In this document: in pieces, positions 7,827 to 15,709 of the stretch
Numbering within the stretch: position 1 is the stretch's first letter
Layout: the number at the start of each line of letters is the position of its first letter
Source of the DNA: a virus
Reading direction: 5' to 3' (one strand)
IMG/VR virus record: IMGVR_UViG_3300017769_000001
Span: 84,740-148,739 of that record
Length of the DNA: 64,000 nt
The notes under the pieces: generated by a model
Databases searched by the model: none
Told to the model about the DNA's origin: nothing
The model's input: only the letters and a program-made list of their open reading frames with translations
Position numbers and translations under genes: made by a program

Positions 7827-8375
7827 TTACTCTTCTGGAACTTCGTCATAACCAAGCATAATAGCATTAGTTTCCCGGTCGTCGTAAAGTCCCGATATAT
7901 CGCCAGACGTCGTCAGATATGGAGCGTATCTGTTCAGATGGTAACTCAGATTTTCCAAGTCATGATCACCTTCATAATGGTGTGCTATCACAAGATCAAA
8001 TGAAGGATCGTGATCAACGGCTTCGTAGAGGTCTGCAATCATTTCGAAGTACTTCTCCATTGTCGGAGATTCATACTCGGCGATTAGACACCGCACACCG
8101 TCGACATCCTCAGAACGAAGTTTGAATCCAGAAAGGCGAACTGGCCCTTTGAATATCTTCATCACTCCTTGTGGTTCATTTTCGTACACTTCGTCAACAA
8201 CAGCAACAGGTACAGACAAATATTTGTCTTCTACAACTTCAGTAATCCCGTAATCTTCACAGAAGTTCCTGATAATCTCCTTGTCCTTCGTCTCCAAGTC
8301 CATCCCGTACACCAAGTACACTGGGAACGGGATTGCGTTCTCTTTCTCTGTATTTTTCACGAACTGTCTCCACAT
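7827..8375 (-). CDS. Hypothetical acidic protein
   Basis: This 182-residue acidic protein has a His/Asp-rich stretch (IAHHYEGDHD) near residue 130 that could bind metal. The start at ATG 8375 overlaps the C-terminus of the prim-pol gene by 19 bases; the SD is weak, but a late-type box (GTAAATAA, 8421-8428) lies 45 bases upstream inside that gene. No family is recognised. Confidence 0.7.
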   Translation of the reverse strand: MWRQFVKNTEKENAIPFPVYLVYGMDLETKDKEIIRNFCEDYGITEVVEDKYLSVPVAVVDEVYENEPQGVMKIFKGPVRLSGFKLRSEDVDGVRCLIAEYESPTMEKYFEMIADLYEAVDHDPSFDLVIAHHYEGDHDLENLSYHLNRYAPYLTTSGDISGLYDDRETNAIMLGYDEVPEE

Positions 8376-9952
8376 GATCGTCGCCGAGCCATAACTGGCG
8401 ATACTTTTTCTGATATCCCTTTATTTACTGGGAGTGTTGTATCGGATGGTGATTGTTTTCGACTACCAAGTTTCTTCCGCCCATTGGTGGATTTACGCTT
8501 GGATTCGCTGTTAACCGCAGTAATAAGCTCTCGAATGTTTCTGATCTCTTCGCGCTTAACAACACCAGATCCGAGCCGGAACAAGGGAGTTCGCATCGCA
8601 CCTTCACCATGCATTTCTCCGGTCTTTTCCATAAGCCCAAACTTGATGGCTGCTGCTTTCATCTTGTTAACCGTTTCTGTGGACACTCCAGTCCATGCTG
8701 CTGCAAACTTCTGCGAGTAGCAGGTACAGACTTCCTCCGTAGACCAAGTGGATTTCAAGCCAACCAGATCCAAGAACCCCTGTGCGGCTTTCTTTTGCCC
8801 TTTCGTCATATGAGTTATTTCTGATTTCAGTTCTGGTCTCTCAAAGTCAATGACACCAGCTTCAGACATCAACTTCATAGTCCATACGACAAACTCGGTC
8901 GGAGAAGGCTTTCTGTAGTTCTTTCCGTACCGAACGTTCATAAAGATTCTTGTCAGGTTATAGTCGATCTTCTCGTCTGAGTTATGGTCTGAGAAATCTC
9001 TGACAATGAGACCCCAACCACCACCTTCGCGTCTGACCCAGCGGGATGACATCGAAGGATTGTTGTCAGTGTGGCCGGGGAGTAGTGACCTGAACGGGCG
9101 ACCAAACATTTCCCCGTTCTTCGGTAGCGCGACTCCAACGTAAGATGCCAGTCGCTTCTGAACGTCTTTGTTGAACAGAATACTGTTGAACATCTTTCCA
9201 GTCATTTCTCCACGACCGATGAAGATTGGATCCCCGGTGTATGTGATGTCTTCATAGCCGTGATTGGCTCCAATACCCTCGTACACACGCGAAAGAGAAG
9301 CAGAGGTCTCTGCTTCGATTACAGCAGACACATCGTCACCGGGTTCTTCCGGGATCTCTTCGTTCTTCTTTGCTGTTGATTTTGAACGTTTCGGTGTTGT
9401 CTGTTCCCTGTACTGACTAAGGCTTTCGATTTCCCGGACACCAGTCAAATGATTTTTCAGTTCCGACGGCAGTTCCGGTAATTTGTTGTCTCGTATTTGA
9501 GAAATGAAAGAGTCTAGGGAACCGCGCTGCATGTAGCGATTCCCGTCAGGAAGTATTGCGTACCCCCCAACACCCAGAGAATCTATGGCATAAATGAAAC
9601 CAACTTTTCGAACTACCTCGTTGTCTGGCTTGAAGTAGTAATGATGACCGTTGTTTAACGTTGACGCCGTCGCCTTTGTCTGGCACGTGTACTCATGAAT
9701 TTTCCCAAAAGAAGCAAATGCTTGTTGGCCTTTGCTCAAATCGACATCGATTACGCTAAATTGTCCTTCACAAGGAGCACCAATGAGCGCGTCCGGATTC
9801 TTCTTCCACCATCGCTTGACAAGACCAACATCAGAAGATGCGTTCTTGAAACCGTTCTTCGTTAATGGACTCTTGTCGCTTGGCTTGCACGGAAAAATCT
9901 TGATCCCAGCTTTGGCGTATTTTACTGCTATGTCGATGTATGATTCACTCAC
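8357..9952 (-). CDS. Prim-pol domain replication protein (archaeo-eukaryotic primase superfamily)
   Basis: This 531-residue protein has an N-terminal primase-polymerase domain of the bifunctional DNA primase/polymerase type. It starts AVKYAKAGIKIFPCKP, then SPLTKNGFKNAS, a WWKKNPDALIGAP motif, FSVIDVDLSKG (metal aspartates near residues 69 and 71) and GHHYYFKP near 102. These correspond to the family's hh-DhD-h and sxH motifs. Residues about 175-220 are a charged linker. The C-terminal half holds a region with winged-helix character (CSQKFAAAWTGVSTETVNKMKAAAIKFGL) and a basic tail. No helicase Walker motif is present. GTG 9952 is chosen because it overlaps the upstream TGA (GTGA). It probably primes or initiates replication. 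Confidence 0.8.
   Translation of the reverse strand: MSESYIDIAVKYAKAGIKIFPCKPSDKSPLTKNGFKNASSDVGLVKRWWKKNPDALIGAPCEGQFSVIDVDLSKGQQAFASFGKIHEYTCQTKATASTLNNGHHYYFKPDNEVVRKVGFIYAIDSLGVGGYAILPDGNRYMQRGSLDSFISQIRDNKLPELPSELKNHLTGVREIESLSQYREQTTPKRSKSTAKKNEEIPEEPGDDVSAVIEAETSASLSRVYEGIGANHGYEDITYTGDPIFIGRGEMTGKMFNSILFNKDVQKRLASYVGVALPKNGEMFGRPFRSLLPGHTDNNPSMSSRWVRREGGGWGLIVRDFSDHNSDEKIDYNLTRIFMNVRYGKNYRKPSPTEFVVWTMKLMSEAGVIDFERPELKSEITHMTKGQKKAAQGFLDLVGLKSTWSTEEVCTCYSQKFAAAWTGVSTETVNKMKAAAIKFGLMEKTGEMHGEGAMRTPLFRLGSGVVKREEIRNIRELITAVNSESKRKSTNGRKKLGSRKQSPSDTTLPVNKGISEKVSPVMARRRSCGDSS
8421..8428 (-). promoter_or_regulatory. Late-type promoter box GTAAATAA inside prim-pol gene
   Basis: The box lies 45 bases upstream of ATG 8375, within the 3' end of the prim-pol coding region. 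It could allow separate late expression of the 182-residue gene. Confidence 0.4.
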
Positions 9953-10224
9953 CCCAGATAACCATCCTTCGCATTGTTCCAAGCCTGCTTGTCAGTAAGG
10001 TAATAAAGACAGTTCGTTGACAAAGAACTGCCCACTTTCTTACGAAGCCTGCTCACTTCTACTCTGATTATTTCCCGCGCTTCATTCTTATCTTCATCAC
10101 TCCCGAATCTATAATCGATTGAATGATAAAGATTAATGAGATCGATCATTTTAGCAGTAGCCTGACCTATGGTCAATTTGTTTGATGGCTTCTGTAATCG
10201 ATCTCTCATCCTGTCAGGACGCAT
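9949..10224 (-). CDS. Small hypothetical protein
   Basis: This 91-residue, mainly helical and basic protein (MRPDRMRDRLQKPS...) has ATG 10224, chosen for GAGG 8 bases upstream and overlap with the RuvC-like gene end. Its stop overlaps the GTG start of the prim-pol, so all three genes form one coupled unit. It is probably a replication accessory protein by context only. Confidence 0.7.
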   Translation of the reverse strand: MRPDRMRDRLQKPSNKLTIGQATAKMIDLINLYHSIDYRFGSDEDKNEAREIIRVEVSRLRKKVGSSLSTNCLYYLTDKQAWNNAKDGYLG

Positions 10225-10891
10225 CGCACAACCCTCTAAGTACAAATCCGTACTGACTCAACCAATATGCGTCAGTGAGGTCATACCGGCCTTTCGTCTT
10301 AGGTATCTTCGAGAACTGATCCTTTACTGTCTTGGGGAGTGCGTCGAACATTTCATCTTTCGTCGCTTTTCCGGATCCAGTTGCAAACTTCTTCACGGTT
10401 GTTGGCGTTGCGATATCAACGAACGAGTCTTCAAATTTCACAGTAAACTCATCGTTGATCGCGTTTTTGAAACCATCAATCAGAAGGAACTGAAGCCCCG
10501 CCAATGATCTTGCCGCGTCTCCGGTTGCGCCAAATCCCAATCCTTCCATACAGACGTGCAATGGTGCATTTTCCGACATAGTTAGAGCGTTGGTCTTCAA
10601 ATACAGATTCGTCATGACGTTCCTAACGGCAGCTGCCATGTAATACTGCTGCATCGGTTTGTTCTGTTTAAGCCACTCTTCCCCACCACCAACAAGAACA
10701 TCAAGAGCAGGATGGAGGACAGGTATATCTCTCTTTTTGTTATTCGGATCTGATGCTGGGCTTACTTGCACAAGGTCATATGCAATCAGGTTGCCGTCCA
10801 CATCGGTGATACACCATCCAGTACTTGCAAGTGATTGATCGACCCCGATTATTAACGGCTTTTCATGTCTTACTTGATTGCAAGAATTCAT
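10214..10891 (-). CDS. RuvC-like Holliday junction resolvase / nuclease
   Basis: This 225-residue protein has an RNase H-fold nuclease core of the RuvC type. The N-terminal strand is LIIGVDQSLASTGWCI (Asp18), the second motif VCMEGLGFGATGDAARSLAGL (Glu116), and the C-terminal motif GRYDLTDAYWLSQYG (Asp204, Asp207). These give the four acidic residues expected for two-metal cleavage. In T4-like phages junction resolution is normally by gp49 (endonuclease VII), so this may replace it. It is the first gene after the gap to gp46 and is coupled to the small downstream gene. Confidence 0.88.
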   Translation of the reverse strand: MNSCNQVRHEKPLIIGVDQSLASTGWCITDVDGNLIAYDLVQVSPASDPNNKKRDIPVLHPALDVLVGGGEEWLKQNKPMQQYYMAAAVRNVMTNLYLKTNALTMSENAPLHVCMEGLGFGATGDAARSLAGLQFLLIDGFKNAINDEFTVKFEDSFVDIATPTTVKKFATGSGKATKDEMFDALPKTVKDQFSKIPKTKGRYDLTDAYWLSQYGFVLRGLCDAS

Positions 10892-10904
10892 AATTTACTC
10901 TCTC

Positions 10905-10912
10905 CATAAATA
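10905..10912 (+). promoter_or_regulatory. Late promoter box CATAAATA
   Basis: The box lies 22 bases upstream of the plus-strand ATG 10935, in the 43-base gap between divergent genes. Confidence 0.55.
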
Positions 10913-10934
10913 TAAGGGATTGGAGACTGTATTT

Positions 10935-11117
10935 ATGAGTAAAAAAGCCGTGCCAGTTAAAACCGAAGACCTGAAAGAAGAAGACCGCATTTACTTGTCA
11001 ATGGTCAAAATAAACCGGCTCGTGCAGAACGAGATTCGAAGATGCGAATACTTAGAATCCTGTCTGACGAGCCTTAGTAAGAATATTGACGAGTCTAACC
11101 AAAGGAAATCTGGCTGA
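10935..11117 (+). CDS. Small plus-strand protein inside the minus-strand block
   Basis: This 60-residue protein is charged and helical (MSKKAVPVKTEDLKEEDRIYLSMVKINRL...). It starts at ATG 10935 with GGAG about 10 bases upstream and a late promoter box. It is the only plus-strand gene between 1 and 15,060. It lies between the RuvC-like gene and gp46 and overlaps the 3' end of gp46 by 23 bases tail to tail. No family is recognised. Confidence 0.65.
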   Translation: MSKKAVPVKTEDLKEEDRIYLSMVKINRLVQNEIRRCEYLESCLTSLSKNIDESNQRKSG

Positions 11118-13362
11118 ATCCGTTACTCTTCGTAACAGTCCATACCATATCACACTTATCGTCAAACTCTCCGCTGTGGCTTACCAGCAGCACTTTATCG
11201 AAGCGATCAGAAATCAATCTGAATACGTTTCTCTTCGATTGTCCGTCCAAGGCAGAATCGAATACTTCGTCGACTATCAGGAAATCACTTCTGGTTCCCA
11301 ACATGCCCATTAGATCCCGAAGGGCAACAGCAACACTGATGTCCAGCTTCAGCTTCTCACCAGCAGACAGGTTGTGATAACTGACCGAACGGTTCATGTA
11401 CTCAATAGACACGCTCAGATCGTCTTCAATACTGCAAATATGTGGCGAGTCCAGCTGATCGGCGTACTTATTGATCATCTTATTCAGATACGGTACGTAC
11501 TTGCCGATAATGTTTCTCCGAATGAAACTCTTTGAATCAGTCAGCAGCTTCACAAGATAGTTGCAGTGTCTGATGTCGATGCCAAGATCAGAGATCTTCT
11601 TCTCAAGCTCGTCAGTATCCTTCAGGTTCATCTTTGATTCATCCGGATCATCAAACGGACATTCTTCGGCGTTCAAGCGATGAACCTCTTCCAAGGCAGT
11701 CTTTGCCTTGTTGATGAGATTCTCAAACTCAACTTCGTTTCCTGAGAGATTCATCGCTTTCAGTTCCGCAACAATCTCATTAATCTTGGACTCAGACTCT
11801 GCGACCTTTTGATTCAGAGAATCGAGATTCTTCTCTTTCTGACTGCGAGTACCTTTCAAGTCTTCCAACTTCTTCGAAATCTCAGAGACATCAAGACTCG
11901 CAATTTCGTCCAACTTGCGATTGGTTTCTTCGAGTTGCCTGTCATAGGAGTCGATCAGAGTTTCTGACTTACGGATAGACGCTTCAACGTTCTTGAATTC
12001 TTCACGGATCCGGTCTCCATCGTCAATGACTTCGTCTGGGATGTCAGTGACCTCTTTCTCAATCCGAGACATTTCTTCATTAATCTCGGAGATCTTTTCT
12101 CTAACAGATTGCTTTATTTGATTTTTTTCTTTTATTGCGTCCTCGTATTCTTTGATTTTTTCAACATATTCTTCACCAACCCACTGCTGTCGACACGTCG
12201 GACACTGGCTTTTTGAAAGATGGTCAAGTTTCTTTTGAAGTTCAGCAATCTCACGATCAGTGAGACTAATCACAGATTCTTCAGTCACCAGCTGAGAGTC
12301 CAATTCTTCAAACTCCTTGTTCAAAGAATCAAACTTATCAGCGTGCAACACCTTTGGTTGAAGTTCTTTTAGGTCTGACTTACGAGACTCTATATCCCTT
12401 ACCAGCTCCAAGCGATCCTGCTGTAGTGATTCCAGTCTGGATTCCAGTGAACGCCTGTCTCCTTCTCCGGAGTTCAAAGAAATCTCGGCAGCATGGATCT
12501 CCCGGTCGATCTTTCGGATCTCGTCAATACCGGTATTGATATCCGAGGAAACATTGGATTTGAATGCCTTGAGATCAGAAAGATTGGAGAAGAGTGACCG
12601 GATCTTTTCTTCCGACTCAAGAACAGAAGAAGAACTCTTGATGATATCATTAAGCTCAGAAATCCTCTGTTTTTGGTTTCTGAAGTACTGGTCGTACTTT
12701 TCTTTGTTGTTCTGAAAGATCTGGATCTCGCGAGCATTGATTTCCTCCGCATTCTCAAGATCCTTCCGAACTAACTTCAAATCAACCTCATACTCATCCC
12801 TCAACGCCTTTACAGACTTGGCTCTCTCAGTGAGCTTTGACATGCCAAGGAATTCTTCCATGAAGTTGCGCTGCTCCGCAGGCTTCCTTTTGAGAAGCGG
12901 AGGTACAGACGTTGTCATAAGGAAACTGAATACGAATGTGTCGTAGTTGACACCAATGTATTCTTCGATCAGCTTCGATGTGTTTTGAAGAGAATCACGA
13001 GTCAAATCTACAGAATCCACGACAAACTTCAGTGAGTTTGGCTTTCTTGTTCTGGTGATGACTGCATGTTTACCATCAACCTTCATATGGAGTTCAACGA
13101 ACATTCCCTTGCCGTTTACCATGTTTATGAAGTCGTCCTGCTTGATGTCCGGATCGACACCCTTTCCATAAAGCGCATACGTCAGAGCTTGGTTTATGGT
13201 GCTCTTACCACTGCCGTTGGATGATCCATTCTCTTTCCCGGCATCTACGTCGAGGTTCTTTCCTTTGATGTTGGCAATACCATCTTTGAATTCGATCTCA
13301 GTCTGAACGTTGCCAAACGACAGGAAATTTTTAATCAAAAGTTTTTCAAACTCAAGCTTCAT
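11095..13362 (-). CDS. gp46: Recombination endonuclease subunit, SbcC/Rad50-like (T4 gp46)
   Basis: This 755-residue SMC-like ATPase pairs with gp47 to resect DNA ends for recombination-dependent replication. Visible parts are a Walker A GSSNGSGKST near residue 47, long coiled coils, a zinc hook CPTC at Cys387/Cys390, a second coiled coil, the signature NLSAGEKLKLDISVAVAL and Walker B FLIVDEVFDSALD. The start at ATG 13362 overlaps the end of gp47; the longer frame to 13407 is inside gp47. It is somewhat longer than T4 gp46 (560) because of the coiled coils. Confidence 0.95.
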   Translation of the reverse strand: MKLEFEKLLIKNFLSFGNVQTEIEFKDGIANIKGKNLDVDAGKENGSSNGSGKSTINQALTYALYGKGVDPDIKQDDFINMVNGKGMFVELHMKVDGKHAVITRTRKPNSLKFVVDSVDLTRDSLQNTSKLIEEYIGVNYDTFVFSFLMTTSVPPLLKRKPAEQRNFMEEFLGMSKLTERAKSVKALRDEYEVDLKLVRKDLENAEEINAREIQIFQNNKEKYDQYFRNQKQRISELNDIIKSSSSVLESEEKIRSLFSNLSDLKAFKSNVSSDINTGIDEIRKIDREIHAAEISLNSGEGDRRSLESRLESLQQDRLELVRDIESRKSDLKELQPKVLHADKFDSLNKEFEELDSQLVTEESVISLTDREIAELQKKLDHLSKSQCPTCRQQWVGEEYVEKIKEYEDAIKEKNQIKQSVREKISEINEEMSRIEKEVTDIPDEVIDDGDRIREEFKNVEASIRKSETLIDSYDRQLEETNRKLDEIASLDVSEISKKLEDLKGTRSQKEKNLDSLNQKVAESESKINEIVAELKAMNLSGNEVEFENLINKAKTALEEVHRLNAEECPFDDPDESKMNLKDTDELEKKISDLGIDIRHCNYLVKLLTDSKSFIRRNIIGKYVPYLNKMINKYADQLDSPHICSIEDDLSVSIEYMNRSVSYHNLSAGEKLKLDISVAVALRDLMGMLGTRSDFLIVDEVFDSALDGQSKRNVFRLISDRFDKVLLVSHSGEFDDKCDMVWTVTKSNGFSQISFG

Positions 13363-14395
13363 TGTGGTGCCCTTTGCATTTCTTAAAGATGTCCACCAGA
13401 CGTTCAATTTCTACATCTGCGGGTGGCTCTGTGATGGCTTCGATTGATGCGACGATACTTTCATCGATGTCGTCAACAGCTTCGACGTCTACTGTGGATT
13501 CGATAAGCTCTTTGGCTTTGTTCCCCTTGTAATTTATCTTCGAATTAGTGGTTTCCAGCTGCGCAACCACCTTCGAAGCATCGTCGATCAGTTCATCTGT
13601 CGCGTCATCTGGGAGATTGATTCTGACGCTAGTGTGTTCGTCAATCAACCCCTCGTCGTTGAATTCGATGAAATCTTCGTAAGACAAACTGAAGATTTTG
13701 ACTTTCATCCAATCAACCCACTCGATCTCGTCAGTCTCCAGATCGAGAACCAAGAACCCGCGCTCAAGGTCATTCGCATCGTTGTAATCAAATGGGAACG
13801 GACTGCCAACATAAATCACGTTATCTTTGATCTGACGCTTATGGTAGTGGCCGGTGATGACTCGCTTACAGTGACGAAGTTCCCTATGTGAAAGACCGTG
13901 CTCCATCACATAGTTCTCGTTCATCATGAAATTTTTGAACTCAAAATGTCCAAAAACGTAGTCACAATCTTCAGATTTTTCGATCAATGCATCCCACTGC
14001 TCTCCGTCACATACCCAAGGAGATACCAGAATTCTCTTACCGTTGATAATCTGAACGACATCATCTGCTATCAGATTTGCGTATTGTCCGAGACAACGGG
14101 TCGAACTTACATCCAGCCGATTCTTGTAGAACATGTCATGGTTTCCGGTGAGTACTGAGAACGGGATCCCGGACTTATGTACTCGGTGAGCGCCATCGAT
14201 TGCGTAGTTCAAAGTCTCCACTGATACCTTTGATCGGTTGTCAAAGTAGTCTCCCAGCTGGTAGATGTGAGAGATCCCATTTGACTTGGCGTAGTCTACC
14301 ATAAATTCTATGAAATCAATAAGATACTGATTATGTTTTGGGGAGTCGTTATCACGCCCGAAATGCCAGTCGCCGGTTAAGATGACTTTGCTCAT
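13352..14395 (-). CDS. gp47: Recombination endonuclease subunit, SbcD/Mre11-like (T4 gp47)
   Basis: This 347-residue metallophosphoesterase is the nuclease partner of gp46. The phosphoesterase motifs appear in order: TGDWHFGRD (residue 7), LGDYFDNR (46), TGNHDMFYKN (82) and GHYHKRQ (about 180). T4 gp47 is 339 residues. Its ATG overlaps the stop of the sigma-factor gene (TAATG), so translation is coupled. Confidence 0.95.
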   Translation of the reverse strand: MSKVILTGDWHFGRDNDSPKHNQYLIDFIEFMVDYAKSNGISHIYQLGDYFDNRSKVSVETLNYAIDGAHRVHKSGIPFSVLTGNHDMFYKNRLDVSSTRCLGQYANLIADDVVQIINGKRILVSPWVCDGEQWDALIEKSEDCDYVFGHFEFKNFMMNENYVMEHGLSHRELRHCKRVITGHYHKRQIKDNVIYVGSPFPFDYNDANDLERGFLVLDLETDEIEWVDWMKVKIFSLSYEDFIEFNDEGLIDEHTSVRINLPDDATDELIDDASKVVAQLETTNSKINYKGNKAKELIESTVDVEAVDDIDESIVASIEAITEPPADVEIERLVDIFKKCKGHHNEA

Positions 14396-15060
14396 TATTT
14401 CACTCCGAATGTTTTTCCGATGTAATCATTGAAACTGATTTCGGATTTATTTTCCTCTTCTTCGTCGCCCCAGAGAGTCATATGTTCAAGGTGGTCGTAA
14501 ACTACCCTCGATGATTTCTTCTGTGGCGTAGTGTCAGATTCAGAGCCGTCTTCCATTCCGAATTCGTCCGTATCGCGACCTTCTTCATCCTCATCATCGT
14601 CTTCGTCACGAGCGGCTATCGCTTCTTCGGCAATGGCTTCCTCGTCCTCGACTTTCTGTGCCTCTTCCTGTTCCTTGATCATTTCTTCGTATCCGTAATC
14701 GCCACGAAGACCTTGATCTACCTTCAGGGCGTTCTTGGTGTTCATGTATCCGTATTCTTTCTTCAGGTAACCGATATAAGCTCGAAACAGACAGGTAGTG
14801 AAATAACCGAAAGGATTATCCGACTCTTCTGGATTGAACTTGGGGGCTGCTTTGATGCAAGCATGGAGACCTGTTGCGATCAGATCTTCTTTGAAGGCAC
14901 GTCCGTATCGTCGTTCGTATTCACGGAACTTCCGGTCGTGGGAGTAGTTCTCTGCCAATGTCATGAACATCTGGCCTAGCTTTTCAGTGACCCGTCCTTG
15001 CTCTCTTGTCTTGATCACTTCTTCGTACATTTCTTTCTTGTCGATGTAGTGTTTGCTCAT
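14395..15060 (-). CDS. gp55: Late-transcription sigma factor (T4 gp55-like)
   Basis: This 221-residue protein redirects host RNA polymerase to TATAAATA-type late promoters. The region FREYERRYGRAFKEDLIATGLHACIKAAPKFNPEESDNPFGYFTTCLFRAYIGYLKKEYG matches sigma region 2 as kept in gp55. An acidic stretch (EAIAARDEDDDEDEEGRDTDE) follows, and the C-terminal tail with FNDYIGKTFGV could be the clamp-binding end, since T4 gp55 also ends in a hydrophobic clamp-binding motif. The more than twenty late boxes in the window support this role. It is the first gene of the minus-strand operon from a sigma70-like promoter. Confidence 0.92.
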   Translation of the reverse strand: MSKHYIDKKEMYEEVIKTREQGRVTEKLGQMFMTLAENYSHDRKFREYERRYGRAFKEDLIATGLHACIKAAPKFNPEESDNPFGYFTTCLFRAYIGYLKKEYGYMNTKNALKVDQGLRGDYGYEEMIKEQEEAQKVEDEEAIAEEAIAARDEDDDEDEEGRDTDEFGMEDGSESDTTPQKKSSRVVYDHLEHMTLWGDEEEENKSEISFNDYIGKTFGVK

Positions 15061-15086
15061 ACTGCCTCTGTTTCTACGATATTGAC

Positions 15087-15115
15087 ATTCTATACCATTT
15101 ACGTTATGTGGTCAA
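15087..15115 (-). promoter_or_regulatory. Sigma70-like promoter for gp55-gp47-gp46 operon
   Basis: On the minus strand, -35 TTGACC (15110-15115) and -10 TAGAAT (15087-15092) are separated by 17 bases, with the ATG of gp55 27 bases downstream. It is expected to be read by unmodified host polymerase early in infection. Confidence 0.7.
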
Positions 15116-15189
15116 GTTTGTAAACACCAACCAAGCAATATTTCTCAATCCCCCTGCAACCCCCGTCATCACTGCATTCCACTTCAAAA

Positions 15190-15279
15190 CAAGCCATTTC
15201 CTACACAGGAATATATATCTGTGTAGGCGAGCGTGGTTAAACTTAAAGGTGCATGAGAATAAATTTCATTTGAGAATTG
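15190..15279 (+). repeat. Structured repeat element, copy 1
   Basis: It contains the palindrome CCTACACAG-N10-CTGTGTAGG (15200-15227), then the conserved block GCGTGGTTAAACTTAAAGGT (15231-15250) and a degenerate TGAGA...TTTGAGAA region. Copies 2 and 3 are at 15331-15410 and, inverted, at 53052-53134. Confidence 0.95.
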
Positions 15280-15330
15280 TTTCTAAGGATAATCCGGATC
15301 CTTCTGGAGCCCAGTAATAGCAAGGAATGT

Positions 15331-15410
15331 GGCGTTTCCTACACAGGAATATATATCTGTGTAGAGAGCGTGGTTAAACTTAAAGGTTGTTGAGATAGAT
15401 TCTCAAATGA
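15331..15410 (+). repeat. Structured repeat element, copy 2
   Basis: The palindrome CTACACAG-N10-CTGTGTAG (15339-15364) is followed by the same GCGTGGTTAAAC block and a second small inverted repeat TGAGA-TAGAT-TCTCA. It has the same orientation as copy 1, reading toward the tail genes. Confidence 0.95.
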
Positions 15411-15448
15411 CATCAGAACATCCGTTTAGCTTCGATGGTAGGTTTTTG

Positions 15449-15456
15449 CTAAATAA
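15449..15456 (+). promoter_or_regulatory. Late promoter box CTAAATAA
   Basis: The box lies 31 bases upstream of ATG 15488 and opens the plus-strand tail module. Confidence 0.7.
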
Positions 15457-15487
15457 GATAAAACCGTAAGTACATGGGAGTTAACGA

Positions 15488-15703
15488 ATGAAAACTTATG
15501 TTAACAAGACACGTACCATGAAGCGTCTCGTTCTCGTAACTGACAAAAAGTCAGGGAAAACTGAGACTAAGTTTCTTGGTAAAGGTCAAGAAGTAACCAC
15601 TTCAAGCGAAGCATCTTTCGTTGAAGATGGAATCAAGATTCGGGAAACAGCGTCAAAGCAGCCTGCGTCTAAAAAAGCCGAAACCAAAGAAGATAAGGAG
15701 TAA
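15488..15703 (+). CDS. Small basic hypothetical protein before tail sheath
   Basis: This 71-residue Lys-rich protein (MKTYVNKTRTMKRLVLVTDKK...) has a beta-like N-terminal half and a disordered Lys/Glu tail. GGGAG lies 7 bases upstream of ATG 15488. It is six bases from the sheath gene and surely cotranscribed. No family is recognised. Confidence 0.78.
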   Translation: MKTYVNKTRTMKRLVLVTDKKSGKTETKFLGKGQEVTTSSEASFVEDGIKIRETASKQPASKKAETKEDKE

Positions 15704-15709
15704 TAACCA

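Larger units (their letters stand above)
15061..15487. other. Divergent intergenic region without genes
   Basis: These 427 bases hold the minus-strand sigma70-like promoter, two copies of the structured repeat element and the plus-strand late box. No reading frame with a usable SD is seen; the 69-codon frame at 15108 runs through the repeat and is not credible. The region is a candidate regulatory or replication-origin site. Confidence 0.8.

Noticed and set aside
15108-15317. 69-codon frame through repeat copy 1
   Set aside because: No SD, and it covers the promoter and palindrome, whose conservation is not codon-like.
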